Assembly (NCBI RefSeq): GCF_964340395.1
Contig: NC_135554.1
Location: 27,706,592-27,770,591, forward strand
Length of the DNA: 64,000 bases
DNA from: Glandiceps talaboti
Taxonomy: Eukaryota; Hemichordata; Enteropneusta; Spengelidae
Direction of reading: 5' to 3'
Within the stretch, counting starts at the first letter, position 1, and every line of letters begins with the position of its first letter. Below, piece by piece: positions 13,401 to 25,400 of this stretch. A program made the translations under genes and the position numbers. The notes beneath the pieces are model-generated. The model searched no databases. It was not told the DNA's origin and was given only the letters and a program-made list of their open reading frames with translations.

Positions 13401-16400
13401 ATGAAATATCACAACATCAGAAACCTATCAGCACACTGCTTTTGCCAAATGTACTTGTACGTCAACTAAAAATGCAATCACCAGGACATTTCTTGTTCTA
13501 AAATAAATTGATATTTTGGGAATGGTTGGCTGAATTTTATAACACACTAAATTGAGAATCTATCATTTTGCTTGCCATATGCTCCTTCTTTGGATTGAAA
13601 TATTTTGGTGTTCCACTAACAAAATATTACTTTTAATATTTAGATGTATGAACAAAATAAAATGACATACCTTTACAGGCATTTTCTGGAGAAATGGTCC
13701 ATAGTATGATTTGGCAAAGCTTGCTAGTGTCCAATTCCAGAGTTTAGAATTTGCACATTGCTGTTTTAGATTTGACCCCTCCACTTCGGCTTCTAATCCA
13801 GTGAGGGGTCGCGTTGATGAAGCTGACGACACCGTAGATTGTGGCGTCATTGTCCTTGATATGGGCGTGGGTGGCGTTTGTGCCCTACCCACTGTAGTAA
13901 ATGGTATTGCGGAGTCTACAATTGTCACACAATGATCTCCTGGCCGTGATGGCATTTGAGTTACAGCCTGCACTGTGGATTGTAAAGTGACTTGAGTCCT
14001 AGGATCTTGTCGGTATCGGCCAAACCTTCCAAGCTGTGGACTGTCACTCAGATCTCTTGGCTCTACGCTTATCACCCTATTTGCACTAGAACTGGTGAAC
14101 AAGAAGAAAAGTATAAGAGAAATTATACAGAAAGGTAAAAGATCCTATACTAGAAAATAAACTTTTTACTTTATTAATAATATAGTTTGTTGACCAATAA
14201 TAATTAGGTCATCTACTACGAGCAAAGATAAACACATATATGTGAAATCGTGAAGTCTCTCAATTTATGTTGAGAAATTTTATCTGCGTGTGGAAAATCA
14301 CTAATTGGTGGTAAATTCTGAAAAGAGCTGATTTATCATCAAAACAGACTTACAGGTTTTTTTTCTAGATGACTAATTGTTGTATACGTACCTTGTAAAA
14401 CAACAAAATAAATCTATCCTTTTTGCATCTCTTCTTTCAATATCTAAAGCCAATATGGCTGGAAATACAAATATCACTGCTATGAAGTTAAACACTACTA
14501 TGATTGCAAACTGAAAGACAAAAGAAAGAACAGAATCATTTGTTAAACAGGGTTGCAATATTAAACTTGCCCTTTGACCTTTCCATTTCCTCATCAAATG
14601 GATACTTCCACCTCAATGGACAATACCACCAAACCAGTGCTGATGGTGGAGGGGGGAGGAGATGGGGTTACCCACATGAAATTATTCAGGGTTAGTCAAC
14701 TTGACTTCCCCATTTATTCACCTAATGGATTCAACCACCTCAGTTGACAATAGGGCCAAACCAAATACAGCATGGGAATGGGTGAGTGCATTACATGTAT
14801 CATACATGTATAGAAGTTTTGTTGGTTTTGTAGTAAACTCTCACACTATTTAATTATTAGTGAGGAGTTTGTGGAAATGGTAACACAAATATCTTTTATG
14901 ACTTGGCTACTGGATGATACCAAAACCTCCAAAAAATGAGCAACTATGGGCCAACAATACAAAGTCAGTGAACTCAAACAAGACTTGAGGCAGCTTCTTT
15001 TCAAAGTGGATGATGTTGGTTTATACATGTTATACATGACTAGGTATTAAGATGATAGTTCCTTTGGTTAACGTCAACTTTGACATGGTGGCTGTGCCGC
15101 AAAGCCTTCCCAAGACAAGATAAATTCCCAAGGGTGATGATGCTTGGTTGCTGACAATTAAACATGTGTAATAGATTTGATACACTTGGCATGCATGCAT
15201 TTACTCTGCTATACCAGTGTAACCCGACACCTTACCTTTTTTTTATCTCCCTCAATAGTTTTTAAAAAAACACCCTGTTTTTAAAAAACCCCACCCAAAT
15301 TTAAACTAAAAAGTTACAGCTATCTTTAATATATCAATCAGTAAGGTTGTGATTAAAACATATGTACATAATATAAAGCTTATCAAATAATCTATTGCTA
15401 AAGATTGAATGTTCAGATAATAAATGGTTCATATTATCAGATAACAGAAAAGTCAAGATAAGCAGAGTTCAGATTATCAGAATTCAGATAATCAAACAGT
15501 TACTGACATGGTACTAATGTAGTCTGCAATATAAAAGATAAACTAAAAATGTTGTTATGGGCACTATTAAGCAGAAGCAATCTGCATGTGTTCCCATATT
15601 ATTTTAACTGAGTTTATCTACAAAACTTATGGTACAATGTATTGGACACTATTACCAGATTTTCTGATTTCTGTCAGAGGTTCCAAAACCTTTGTAAAAA
15701 CACTCATAAAATTGTTAAAAAGCCAATAAAATCACAAAATTGACATCAACAGGCTTGAGAGGATATAAGATAGAAAGTTTTCCTTACCTGCAAGGAAAGT
15801 GTTCTTAATGCAGGTATTGGGATGACAGCAGCAATAAAGAATGCACACATATTATTGAGGGATGTCAGGAGAACACTGACTCCAGTTCGCCTTAAAATTT
15901 CACCCGTTTGATGCTGAAAAAGAACAAAAACAAATTTAATATTATAATTCAAAACTTGTTGGTAATTATCTACATGATTTCCTATATGATTCATAATCCA
16001 AATGTGAGATTGTCATTAGAGCTACAGTCAGTCCAACCACATACAGGAGGTCTTCTTCAGGGTAAAGTCATGTACGCATGTTTGAGTTCTGAAAGCTGAC
16101 AATGGCAAATGACAAACAGGAGTATATAGTATGCCCTATAACAAGATGTAAGATGGGGGGGGGGGGGGGGGGGTTCTATGAAATAAGATTTTTCTGTGAT
16201 TTCTTCAACATAACATTACATTAAGATAATACTAAGCTATATCTATTCATTCAGGACTATTAATATTTTTCCTGTAAAATTGATTTAAAAAAGAACAAGT
16301 AATGTCATTACTGAAGTAGTAAATTCAGAGTTGCCGTTTTCTACTTTAGCATTTTCTAACATAACATAACATAACATAACATAACATAACATAACATAAC

Positions 16401-19400
16401 ATACCACAACACAACACAACACAACACAACACAACACAACACAACACAACAAAATGAATATTTTAACAATTGATAGTCATTTCTGGGCAGAGGTCCAGGG
16501 TTATATTAATACTAAGTCTGGGTTTCATATTTATTTGCTAAAACCTGAATACCTTATATCCATTATTGGCAGAAAGAAAAGATCAAAGTGAGGGCAATAT
16601 ACCAAATTCAAAAGAGTCTAAAAATGTACCTATATATGGTATGGCAAAATGTTGGTCAAGACAACTAGAAAGCTACCAGTAAAACACAAACTAAGACAAT
16701 TATCACCAAATACCAACTGAACCCCTGGACAAGTTGAAAAGACAAAACCACCAGGAGACCATAATGGCATTAACAACTTTTTAGCATGGATGTATTTTTT
16801 CCAGTGTGATATTTGTGTACCAGTCTTTAAATAGAGCACCACAATGGTGTAAATTAGCCAAGCCACTAAATGCATCCTGACAGATAGCTGCTATGACCTC
16901 CATCTCTGGTTACACATCCTGGGTCATGCAGTAAAGGCTCCATTGAACAGAGCTGCCAATCTCAAAACAGGGAACCTAGTAACTATAGTTTACATTTCCT
17001 TCTCTCAAACTCTGGGATAAAAGCAGTCGGAATGCCAAGGAATAATAAACACATCGGTAGTGCACAAGTTAAAGCAGTGGATTCCATCATCTAGCAGTCA
17101 ACTGAAGATAAATAATTGTGGCTACTTTCTGTCACATAGCACATTAGTGGAATTCTTCCACTGATTAAGGTCAAAACCACAATTCGATTCCACAATAAAT
17201 TCTACTTTTTTAGGACTATTAATCACAACCATAAAAAAATATTATAGAGTTGTTGAAAAAGTTTGTTTGGTTTCATCCTGAACTTTCAACTTTCTAATTT
17301 TTTTCAGAATAGCATTCCTGTCATCTTTTAGCTTTATCCTTTCATAAATTTGGTAAAATTTTATAGCTGGGGTAAGTACTTCATAACCTGAAAATTACAG
17401 AAGAAATCTTCAGTTTCATTTCATTTCTTTCAAACGACTGTTTCCTGTGAGGTATCTAATTTTTATTGAACAAACGAGGGTCAGTGGAAGTTTAATACTC
17501 TGCAAATGTATGACAGGCATGTGATCATACTAGTAACTGTGTGGTCTCTTACAGATAAAGTAACCACTTTTGAGCTTGGTGCTTTCACAATGTTCTGCAA
17601 ATGCCTGTAGAACTTGGAGACAACATTAGCTGCACCAATTTAACCACATTTGATGTTGATAGTTCTGCATTCATAGATTTGTCTAAATGTGATCTTGAGG
17701 AGAGTGCTTGCTTAGGGGATAATTCAGCACAGGATCTCAAAAGGGGAGGGAGTATCAAGTAGGGAGAGAGAGAGAAAGTATAAAAACAATAACAAGGATA
17801 TCTCTTTGGGTGGTCACTACCCAATATGAACTATGTATCAATGTTTATACTGTTTGCAGATATGACCATTTTGATGATAAACTTTGAACAACCATATATG
17901 GTAGTCTGCATGGCTATTGTTCAACATTTAACTCTGGTGTGTACTTTCAAACATCGAGGCCTTCTTGGATATTTATATAGTCAGGAATAAATAGAGAGAG
18001 TATAGTTGAAATGTTTGAGATGAAACTATATAAGAACGTTTCATTAGTAAAGAAAATCATGTTTAACATAAGAAATCACTGCACCAATCTTTTGGCATTT
18101 AAGTAACCTTTTTCTGTATTTGAAATTAATGAGTACCGGTAAGACTTTATCAATACAAAAATATAAACACTTTGAGACAGATGTTGGTTTATCAGGGTCT
18201 TCTATAAGCTTTAAGTCATGTGTTCTTTCCGCTCTAACACAGAGGAATTAGACACAGCCTAAACATGGAGACTTGGAGATTTTCTAATTACTGTTAATTA
18301 GTGGCACGCTAGTCAGTAGCATAGGTCTTACTGAGTGTGGTCTCAAAGACACACACACAGAGAAAAGTCCATGTTATTTCATTCTTTACCCCAACTGCCT
18401 GACAGCTTGGCTTGTCAACAGGCTGAGATTCCAGTGTTCGCTAATTAGCAACAAATAGTCAACGTGCTGCTTTGAACAACGTGCAAGCTGTTTCTACATG
18501 TACAATCTGCCCCAGTTTGCTACCTTCATAAACTGTGCCATTTTAACCATTCTTACACTACACAGACTTATCCCAGATCTGCAGATCTGTTCAATGTAAA
18601 ACTGATTTTTGGTAACACCAGAACTCTCGCAGCTTGACTCATGGCACTTGACCTTCTGGTTTTGAAGTCATCTCTTGCAAAGTCATCCAAATATTTGTTT
18701 GAAACTCTGTCCAAAATGAACTTGAAAATCCCCACAAATTTACAAAAAAAAAAGAGAGAAAATTTTGACTTGGTAGGTTTCTTGTATCCAAAATAGGACT
18801 GCTTATATCTGACATGTTAAATACTTTATTATATGATTGATTAGATCTCACTGTAAAAGTATTTCAAACCAGGAACAGGATTAGCACAAAAATTTGGTCT
18901 CAAAATCCTCACCGGTAATTAAAAAAAATTTGTGAGCAAACATAAAGATTCATTCTTTAGACACATACATTGTAACCCCTTCCCCCACCCACCCACTTAC
19001 TGCACTCACATGATGACTAAGATGAAAGTTATGTACATGAAACATCAAGTACCATGTCTCTGAATCAAGGACAACATAAGAAATCAAAAGCCTATTTTTT
19101 CAAGTTGAATACAACTTTTTTTCTAAGCAATCTTTTCAAACACTTGAGTAGCTAGCCATGATCAGTGTACTTACTTAGTATCTTGGTAGAAAAATTCAAG
19201 GGGCTGTAGCTGAACAAGCCTTTAATTATGGGTTTAAGGGCAATGGTTCATTCAACAGCTATTAGAAGGGCTTTTTTGACTATTGTTGTCCCACACAAAG
19301 AAGAACATACAACATTTATGAGTGGTTATGTAGTCACCTTTACAAAGTGTGTGGCAACTTCAAAACTGGGTAACAAAATAGATCACTCTCACAACCCACA

Positions 19401-22400
19401 ACACTTTTTCCCACAGCCATACTATTCTCCTTACTGACAAAACCTTTTTCTTCTGGCTCACCAATTATAGTGTAAAATCTCCTCTACGGTACCCCCTAAT
19501 GTTTACATCTATTTCTAAGCTTTTTAAGTTTTGCAAATGTCAAAAAGATGACAAATTTGTCACAAGTCCCACTTACAGTGCAGTATAACACTACTCAACA
19601 ACAATCACTCCAACCTTTCACAAGCTGGAAAAGGTAGAGTAAAATAGAAACAGAAGAATTTTTATAAGACGCTGTAGCTCATAATGGCTGCATAAAACTA
19701 GTACAGCACTTACAGTGTCTTTTTCCTTCTTGCTGTATGTTATTATTTTCACACACAAAATTTGCTTGAAAAAGTGTTTTAACAATCTCTAACATTCTCT
19801 CTTTCTGTTCTTACACAGAAAGATGGTGTACCCGGGGTACAGTCATAGCACAAATCCTGTTTGACACCAAGAAAGTTAACTCCCATTTTTTATACTACAA
19901 ATTACCATATGACTAATTTTCCCACTCCTATAGTTTTTATAGTGAAGATCAAAGGAACGTAATGTAATAAAATGAACTTGAATTCAAATTTGTTCAGGAT
20001 GTGACTTTTCTATACTCCCAGTAGGCAGGTACAAATCGGTAGCTGGGCCACACACCTTCATCTGTACTGTTTAAATACAATAGTAATGATTATGTAGGTA
20101 TTTTGCCACTTACTGTGCTAGTAACCTGAACTGACAAAACTTACAGTCATCTCTTTGTGAGGGCGACAAAGAACTAGTTTTCAGTGTCTCTTGTTTTCTT
20201 TGCATGGTCAAGTTCTTATGAACCAAGTGTCAAATACTTGTTTCGCAAACCGTTCAAAGTATGGAACAGTAACTTTTAAATATTTTTAGAGTTTTGTTAC
20301 AACACTTCCTGTGTGACAAAAGCTAAAAGTTGTCCAAGCAAAGAGTTGGAATAGTGTGAACAAGATCGGTTTACTGTTGGGGTCAGGGGTCACCGGATAG
20401 CCATCAGATGTGACCATGTGCTGTACATTGCTACTTGTTGTCTGGATAAGAAGTCACTACTTATTTGTGAATTTTACAATTTTTCTTTGTTTATCTTCAT
20501 AAGATGAAAAGGAAACGGGTTGATCGGTACATTTACTGGTCAAATCAAAGTTTGGTAAATTTTGACCATTAGGAGACACATTGCCAACAGAGTTTAGGAA
20601 AATGTTCAAGTAATTAACAAATGCTGCAGCCATTAGGAGAAAAACTCATCATCTAGTGCACAAGGGAAGTCATTCTGTGCTAATAATAGACATTCTGGTA
20701 TTCACTAAAAACATTACTTGCATCTCATACACATGTGACGCTGAATTTTCAAAACTTTGACAATGCCCAAAATTGTCAATGAAAAGTGCAAATGCCATTC
20801 ACAATTTCATGATAATGACCAAATTAACTAGTCTTCTTTAATATTCTGTGAAGTTATTTTTTAAAAAGACAACTTTTTTTTCTCCACCAAATGGAACGTG
20901 ATGTCATCAAATAACATTCTCATTGAGAGATTACCATGAACACTCTGAAACCCAAAATGATTTTGAAACTAATCAACTTTTCCTGGTAAGACTTTTTATT
21001 CTGCCTTGTTCAATCTATGTTTGTAGGCCTTGATTATCTGCTAGGGAAACCAAATTGCAGTATCTAGGGGAGCAAACTAGCAGTTATGCCCTGGAGGGGA
21101 AAGCAAGCAAATTCTTTTCATGGACATTGATATTGAAAATTCGCCACTACAGTTGTTATTTTATACCCAGCTAAACCATTAACATACAGGACCTATATCA
21201 ACAGCAGTATCAAACTTCACATTCATGCTAACCATTTGTCAACTATAGGCTACAAAACTGAAACTACTATTCTCTTTCAGTCTCATTGCAAGATTAATTG
21301 TTGAATGTGCAGGACAAACACCACCAAGAAGAGGACATACACAGCAACTACTGTTGTGAATAAAATCAGATGATTGAACTGCTCAGACAAGAGATCAATT
21401 ATACTAATCAGAATAGGATCTTTACACTATGTAATTTGGACTTGAATCAAATTGTGTATTCAACACTGTCCTGCCAATCATGTCATGCAAACTGACATTG
21501 CACATTTTCTCTGATTTTTGTCACAAAATCTTTCATTTTCAAACCAATTTTTGGAAATTATGAATTGGTGACAACTCTTACTGTTCCATCTGAAACTACT
21601 AGAGGTATCATGCAGTTTCCTCAACCCTTTTTCTTTTAATAAAACACTTCCACAACCTCATCTCGTTAATAGATTCAACTGAGCCTCTGAAATAATCTTT
21701 TACTTTTACTCACTTCTTATGCAGATGTTTCACTTGATTTTCTTTTACTCTTTTCAGAAGTTATGACTTGAACTCAGTGAAAAGTAAAATTATGAAGCCC
21801 CTAAATGATAACAAAACTCATCTTCATACAGTGCATTCCACTTGACTGATAATTGAGATTTAGATTGTAGGAAACAGGTTTATGCCTTACAGCTAATTAC
21901 CCAAAATGCATCATTGATCTAATGAGAAACAGTGATGAGGAATCTGGCGTTATCACTGAAAACCAATCAGTTAAGCTGGTTAGAATCATCAAGTTGAATT
22001 CTTATGGTTGAGTAAGTCACTTGATACATGAAGTTATCACAGTGAGTGACAAAACCAGTTCATCCCCCCCTCCCCCCTTCCTACCAACATGTCTAGTAAA
22101 TCAGTCTGCATTCCAGGGTCTTTGCTGTTATATAATATACATCCTGTCACTGGGGTATCATCTTTCATTGTATAAAAATATACACTTGAGGGTGTGAGGG
22201 GAGGGTATTTGAAAAGACTGCCAACAATCAACTGTGTTTCTGCTAAACCCCTAGGCATTGAGTAACCAACATCGAAAAACAACGCAAACCATAAATCTAT
22301 GGTATTTGTTCAAAACTTTCTGTCTTCATCTAACATTAGCAATATCAGATGTTATCTAGGTTTCATGTTGGTATGACCTTTAACCCTGCCCACATGGAAT

Positions 22401-25400
22401 ACAGATGTAGTGGCAGATAAATAGATTATAGTTTTTTACGCTCAAAAGAAAACAAAGTTTAACCAAACCTGTGGGAATGAAATTCAAAATTGAAACTTTC
22501 ATCCTGCTTGATTGAAAAAATATTGAGAAAAGTTGGGAAATATCTATAAACAAATATTCTGTTTGTAAATCAAAAACAGCAATGTCTAGCTGTGGCATAC
22601 TGAGAGCTTGGCTGATTCTATTTAACTAGGCAACTGTTCAAGGCTGCGGGTGTAACTGGCACCTCCCTAAGGGATACCCAGTAATCACCACTGCTGGATC
22701 AATGCAAACTATTAGTGGTAACCTGACCTAGGAGTCGGCAACATCTCTGTCTTTCCTTCCCTTTACGTTAACTATACATTTTCACCAGCCAGACATAAAT
22801 TGTCTTCAATGTGTCAAAGCCAACTACAAGCAGATAAATTTTATGACGAATCTTGAACTTCAGACTTATCAGAATCATTGGGAAAGGGTCTGATTGTTAC
22901 AGGGGAGTTCCCATATATGTAATACTAATAATAATGTTTATTCACCAATATAATAAAAATTAACCTTAAAATAGATACACATACAGAATACATGACGGAA
23001 GGGATCAAGAAATAGCAAAGCTAGTCAAGTTTGTATCCCTTAGTGACTAACAAACATACTAGATACTTGTAGGTGTATATATACAACATTACACGTTGCC
23101 ATAGGAACTATCACAAATAAGAAACATAACAAAAAATGACACAAAGCACAATAAACAGCAATGGAACAGTGAAAACTGATACACATACAATTTCTAGTCA
23201 ATTTACGAAATAATATAATATGTACAACTAAATTTCAGTTGTAGCCATGGCCAAGAATCATCAATTAATCAAATCAATCATTCAATCAATCTCACTTTTA
23301 AATATACAGTTTCTTATTTTTCACCTACAACCCGCGACTTGTTTTTCAGAAGTCATATATGTTATATCATAATAATTAAGGCAATTTAACTTGTGCATTG
23401 TTAAATGAATTTATGTGTCAAGTAAAATATAAAGGACAAAGATCTCCTGTACATGTATCGATAGTTTGACTTTCACTCTTTGCCATATACCAGAGTATCA
23501 TTTGGTAATACGTCAATGCTAACACTTCTAAAGATATTGAAAACACAGAAAACAGAATAAACAATGACCTTTGACCTCGAGTAGTTTGGATAGACCTTTC
23601 CAATGAACTCTGTGCTCAAATGATAACTGAATGTAAGACAGCTCAGCTACGTAATTCTAAGCTTCACCAATACATATATCTCTCAACACACTGTTTAAAT
23701 ACTAGTACATTAATTCCAAATGTCCAACATTAGGATCTCAGTACAAAGTGCAGTCACCTTGTAATTCATCTCTAACTTTACAGCTAGAGGGCGCTTTTCA
23801 ATTGAAAGGTCTATTGATAAAATGGATGAATTTGTGATGTACTTACCGCTACTGGGATATTTGGAGGAAGAGAGGTAGATGAGTGAGAGAGAAGAAACAT
23901 ATCATCCACACCGATACCAAGGGCCAGGAAAGGTAGCACCTATCAACAAAAACATATTCACATTAGAAAACCTTGCTTCAAATATTCTAAATTTGTTTTA
24001 ATATCTAATCTCCTGTAATATCTACTTTCTCACAAATTGTTGGAATTAAAATTCAAGGATATAAATTGAGTAAATCAGTAAACCTGGTCTTACAAGTTAC
24101 AGGTAAAGGTGTCCATCTTTGGACTTACAGATATGGCCATATCTGATCTTAACTTTATAAACATGCCCATATTTGGTCTTAATATTATAACGAGGTCCAT
24201 ATTTGGTCATTGCTTTATACGCATAATCTATATCTATGCAGACTTAAACAAATGATTTGGTTTGGATTGACAGTTATGTATATCACCATATTTGGTCTTA
24301 AGTGTGCACATGACCGTATTTGGGCTGAAAATTGTTTTTGATTACCAGAAATTAGAAATCTAGGTTAAAGTGAAGATAGAACTCTTGAACTATAATGAGG
24401 TACATTGGAACGGTAGATTGAAAGGTAGATTACTTTTATTGCATTGTGATCGCTTTATTGTAGTGTCCACTTGGGATGTTATATAAGGCTAAAACTGTAC
24501 AAGCAAAATGGCTTTATAGTAGAAGTACAAAGGTTTACTTGAATGTGCAAATTTCACATCAAATTAACTCTCTATCAATACAAATCCTCTTTTTCAGAGT
24601 GAATTAACAATCAAGTGTTTGACTATCTATGTTCATGTGTCTGACAAAGTAGACAGCGACAAAAACACTGACTTTTTAAATTGTTCCAAATTATACAAAC
24701 ATACCTGTGTGGTTGATGCATTGAACTGTATACCAATCATGGCACACACTGCCAGACCTGCGACGACTGACAATGCAACCAGTATAACGCCACCGAGGCC
24801 AACTCCACCTTGCGATTGCACACCATCACAAAATTTCATCATTGTTATGCAGGCATAAATCAACTGAAAAATAAATGCAAGAATTATGATAACAAAAGGT
24901 CAAAGGCCATGCTATGAGGTCATGGTAAGTAATATGAGGTGTCTTGGTAAGTTAGCCAGGTCTTGGTAAGTTAGAGAGAGGTGTCTTGGAAAATTAGTGC
25001 GGTTATGGTAAATTAGAGGTGTCATAGTAAGTTAGATGATTGTGCCTTGGTAAGTTATTGAGGTCTTGGTAAGTTATATGAGGTATCTTGGTAAGTTAGT
25101 AACATCTTGGTAAGTTTGTGAGGTGTCTTGGTAAGTTAGTTGATATGCCTTGTCAAGTCTTTGTAAGTTCAAGCAGTGTTTTGGTAAGTTAGATGAGATG
25201 CCATGGTAAGTCAGTAAATTGTGGTAAGTTAGACAGAACACTACTTACCATGATGACATAACCTGCTGCTACTCTTGGAACACTGGTCTGTGAAAACTCC
25301 TCAAGAAGATCACTGAAAGCAGTCTCAGAGAATCCAATAATATTGTACCCTGATGAAATATTGCTGTGCTCTGCTATCGCCTATATAAAGACATAATAAT

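Larger units (their letters stand above)
15914..23846 (-). other. Intron 12 (7.9 kb)
   Basis: Second-largest intron, separating the TM4 and TM5 exons. It holds a 19-base poly-G run (16155-16173), pentanucleotide repeats (16359-16452), a perfect Gli motif at 17807-17815 and an AGAGGGCGC core at 23786-23794. No credible ORF; no autonomous transposon recognised. Confidence 0.85.

Noticed and set aside
22920-23110. Possible retrotransposon tail (AATAATAATGTTTATTCACC region)
   Set aside because: It has the look of an interspersed-repeat end, but I found no second copy in the window and no element structure, so it is not called.
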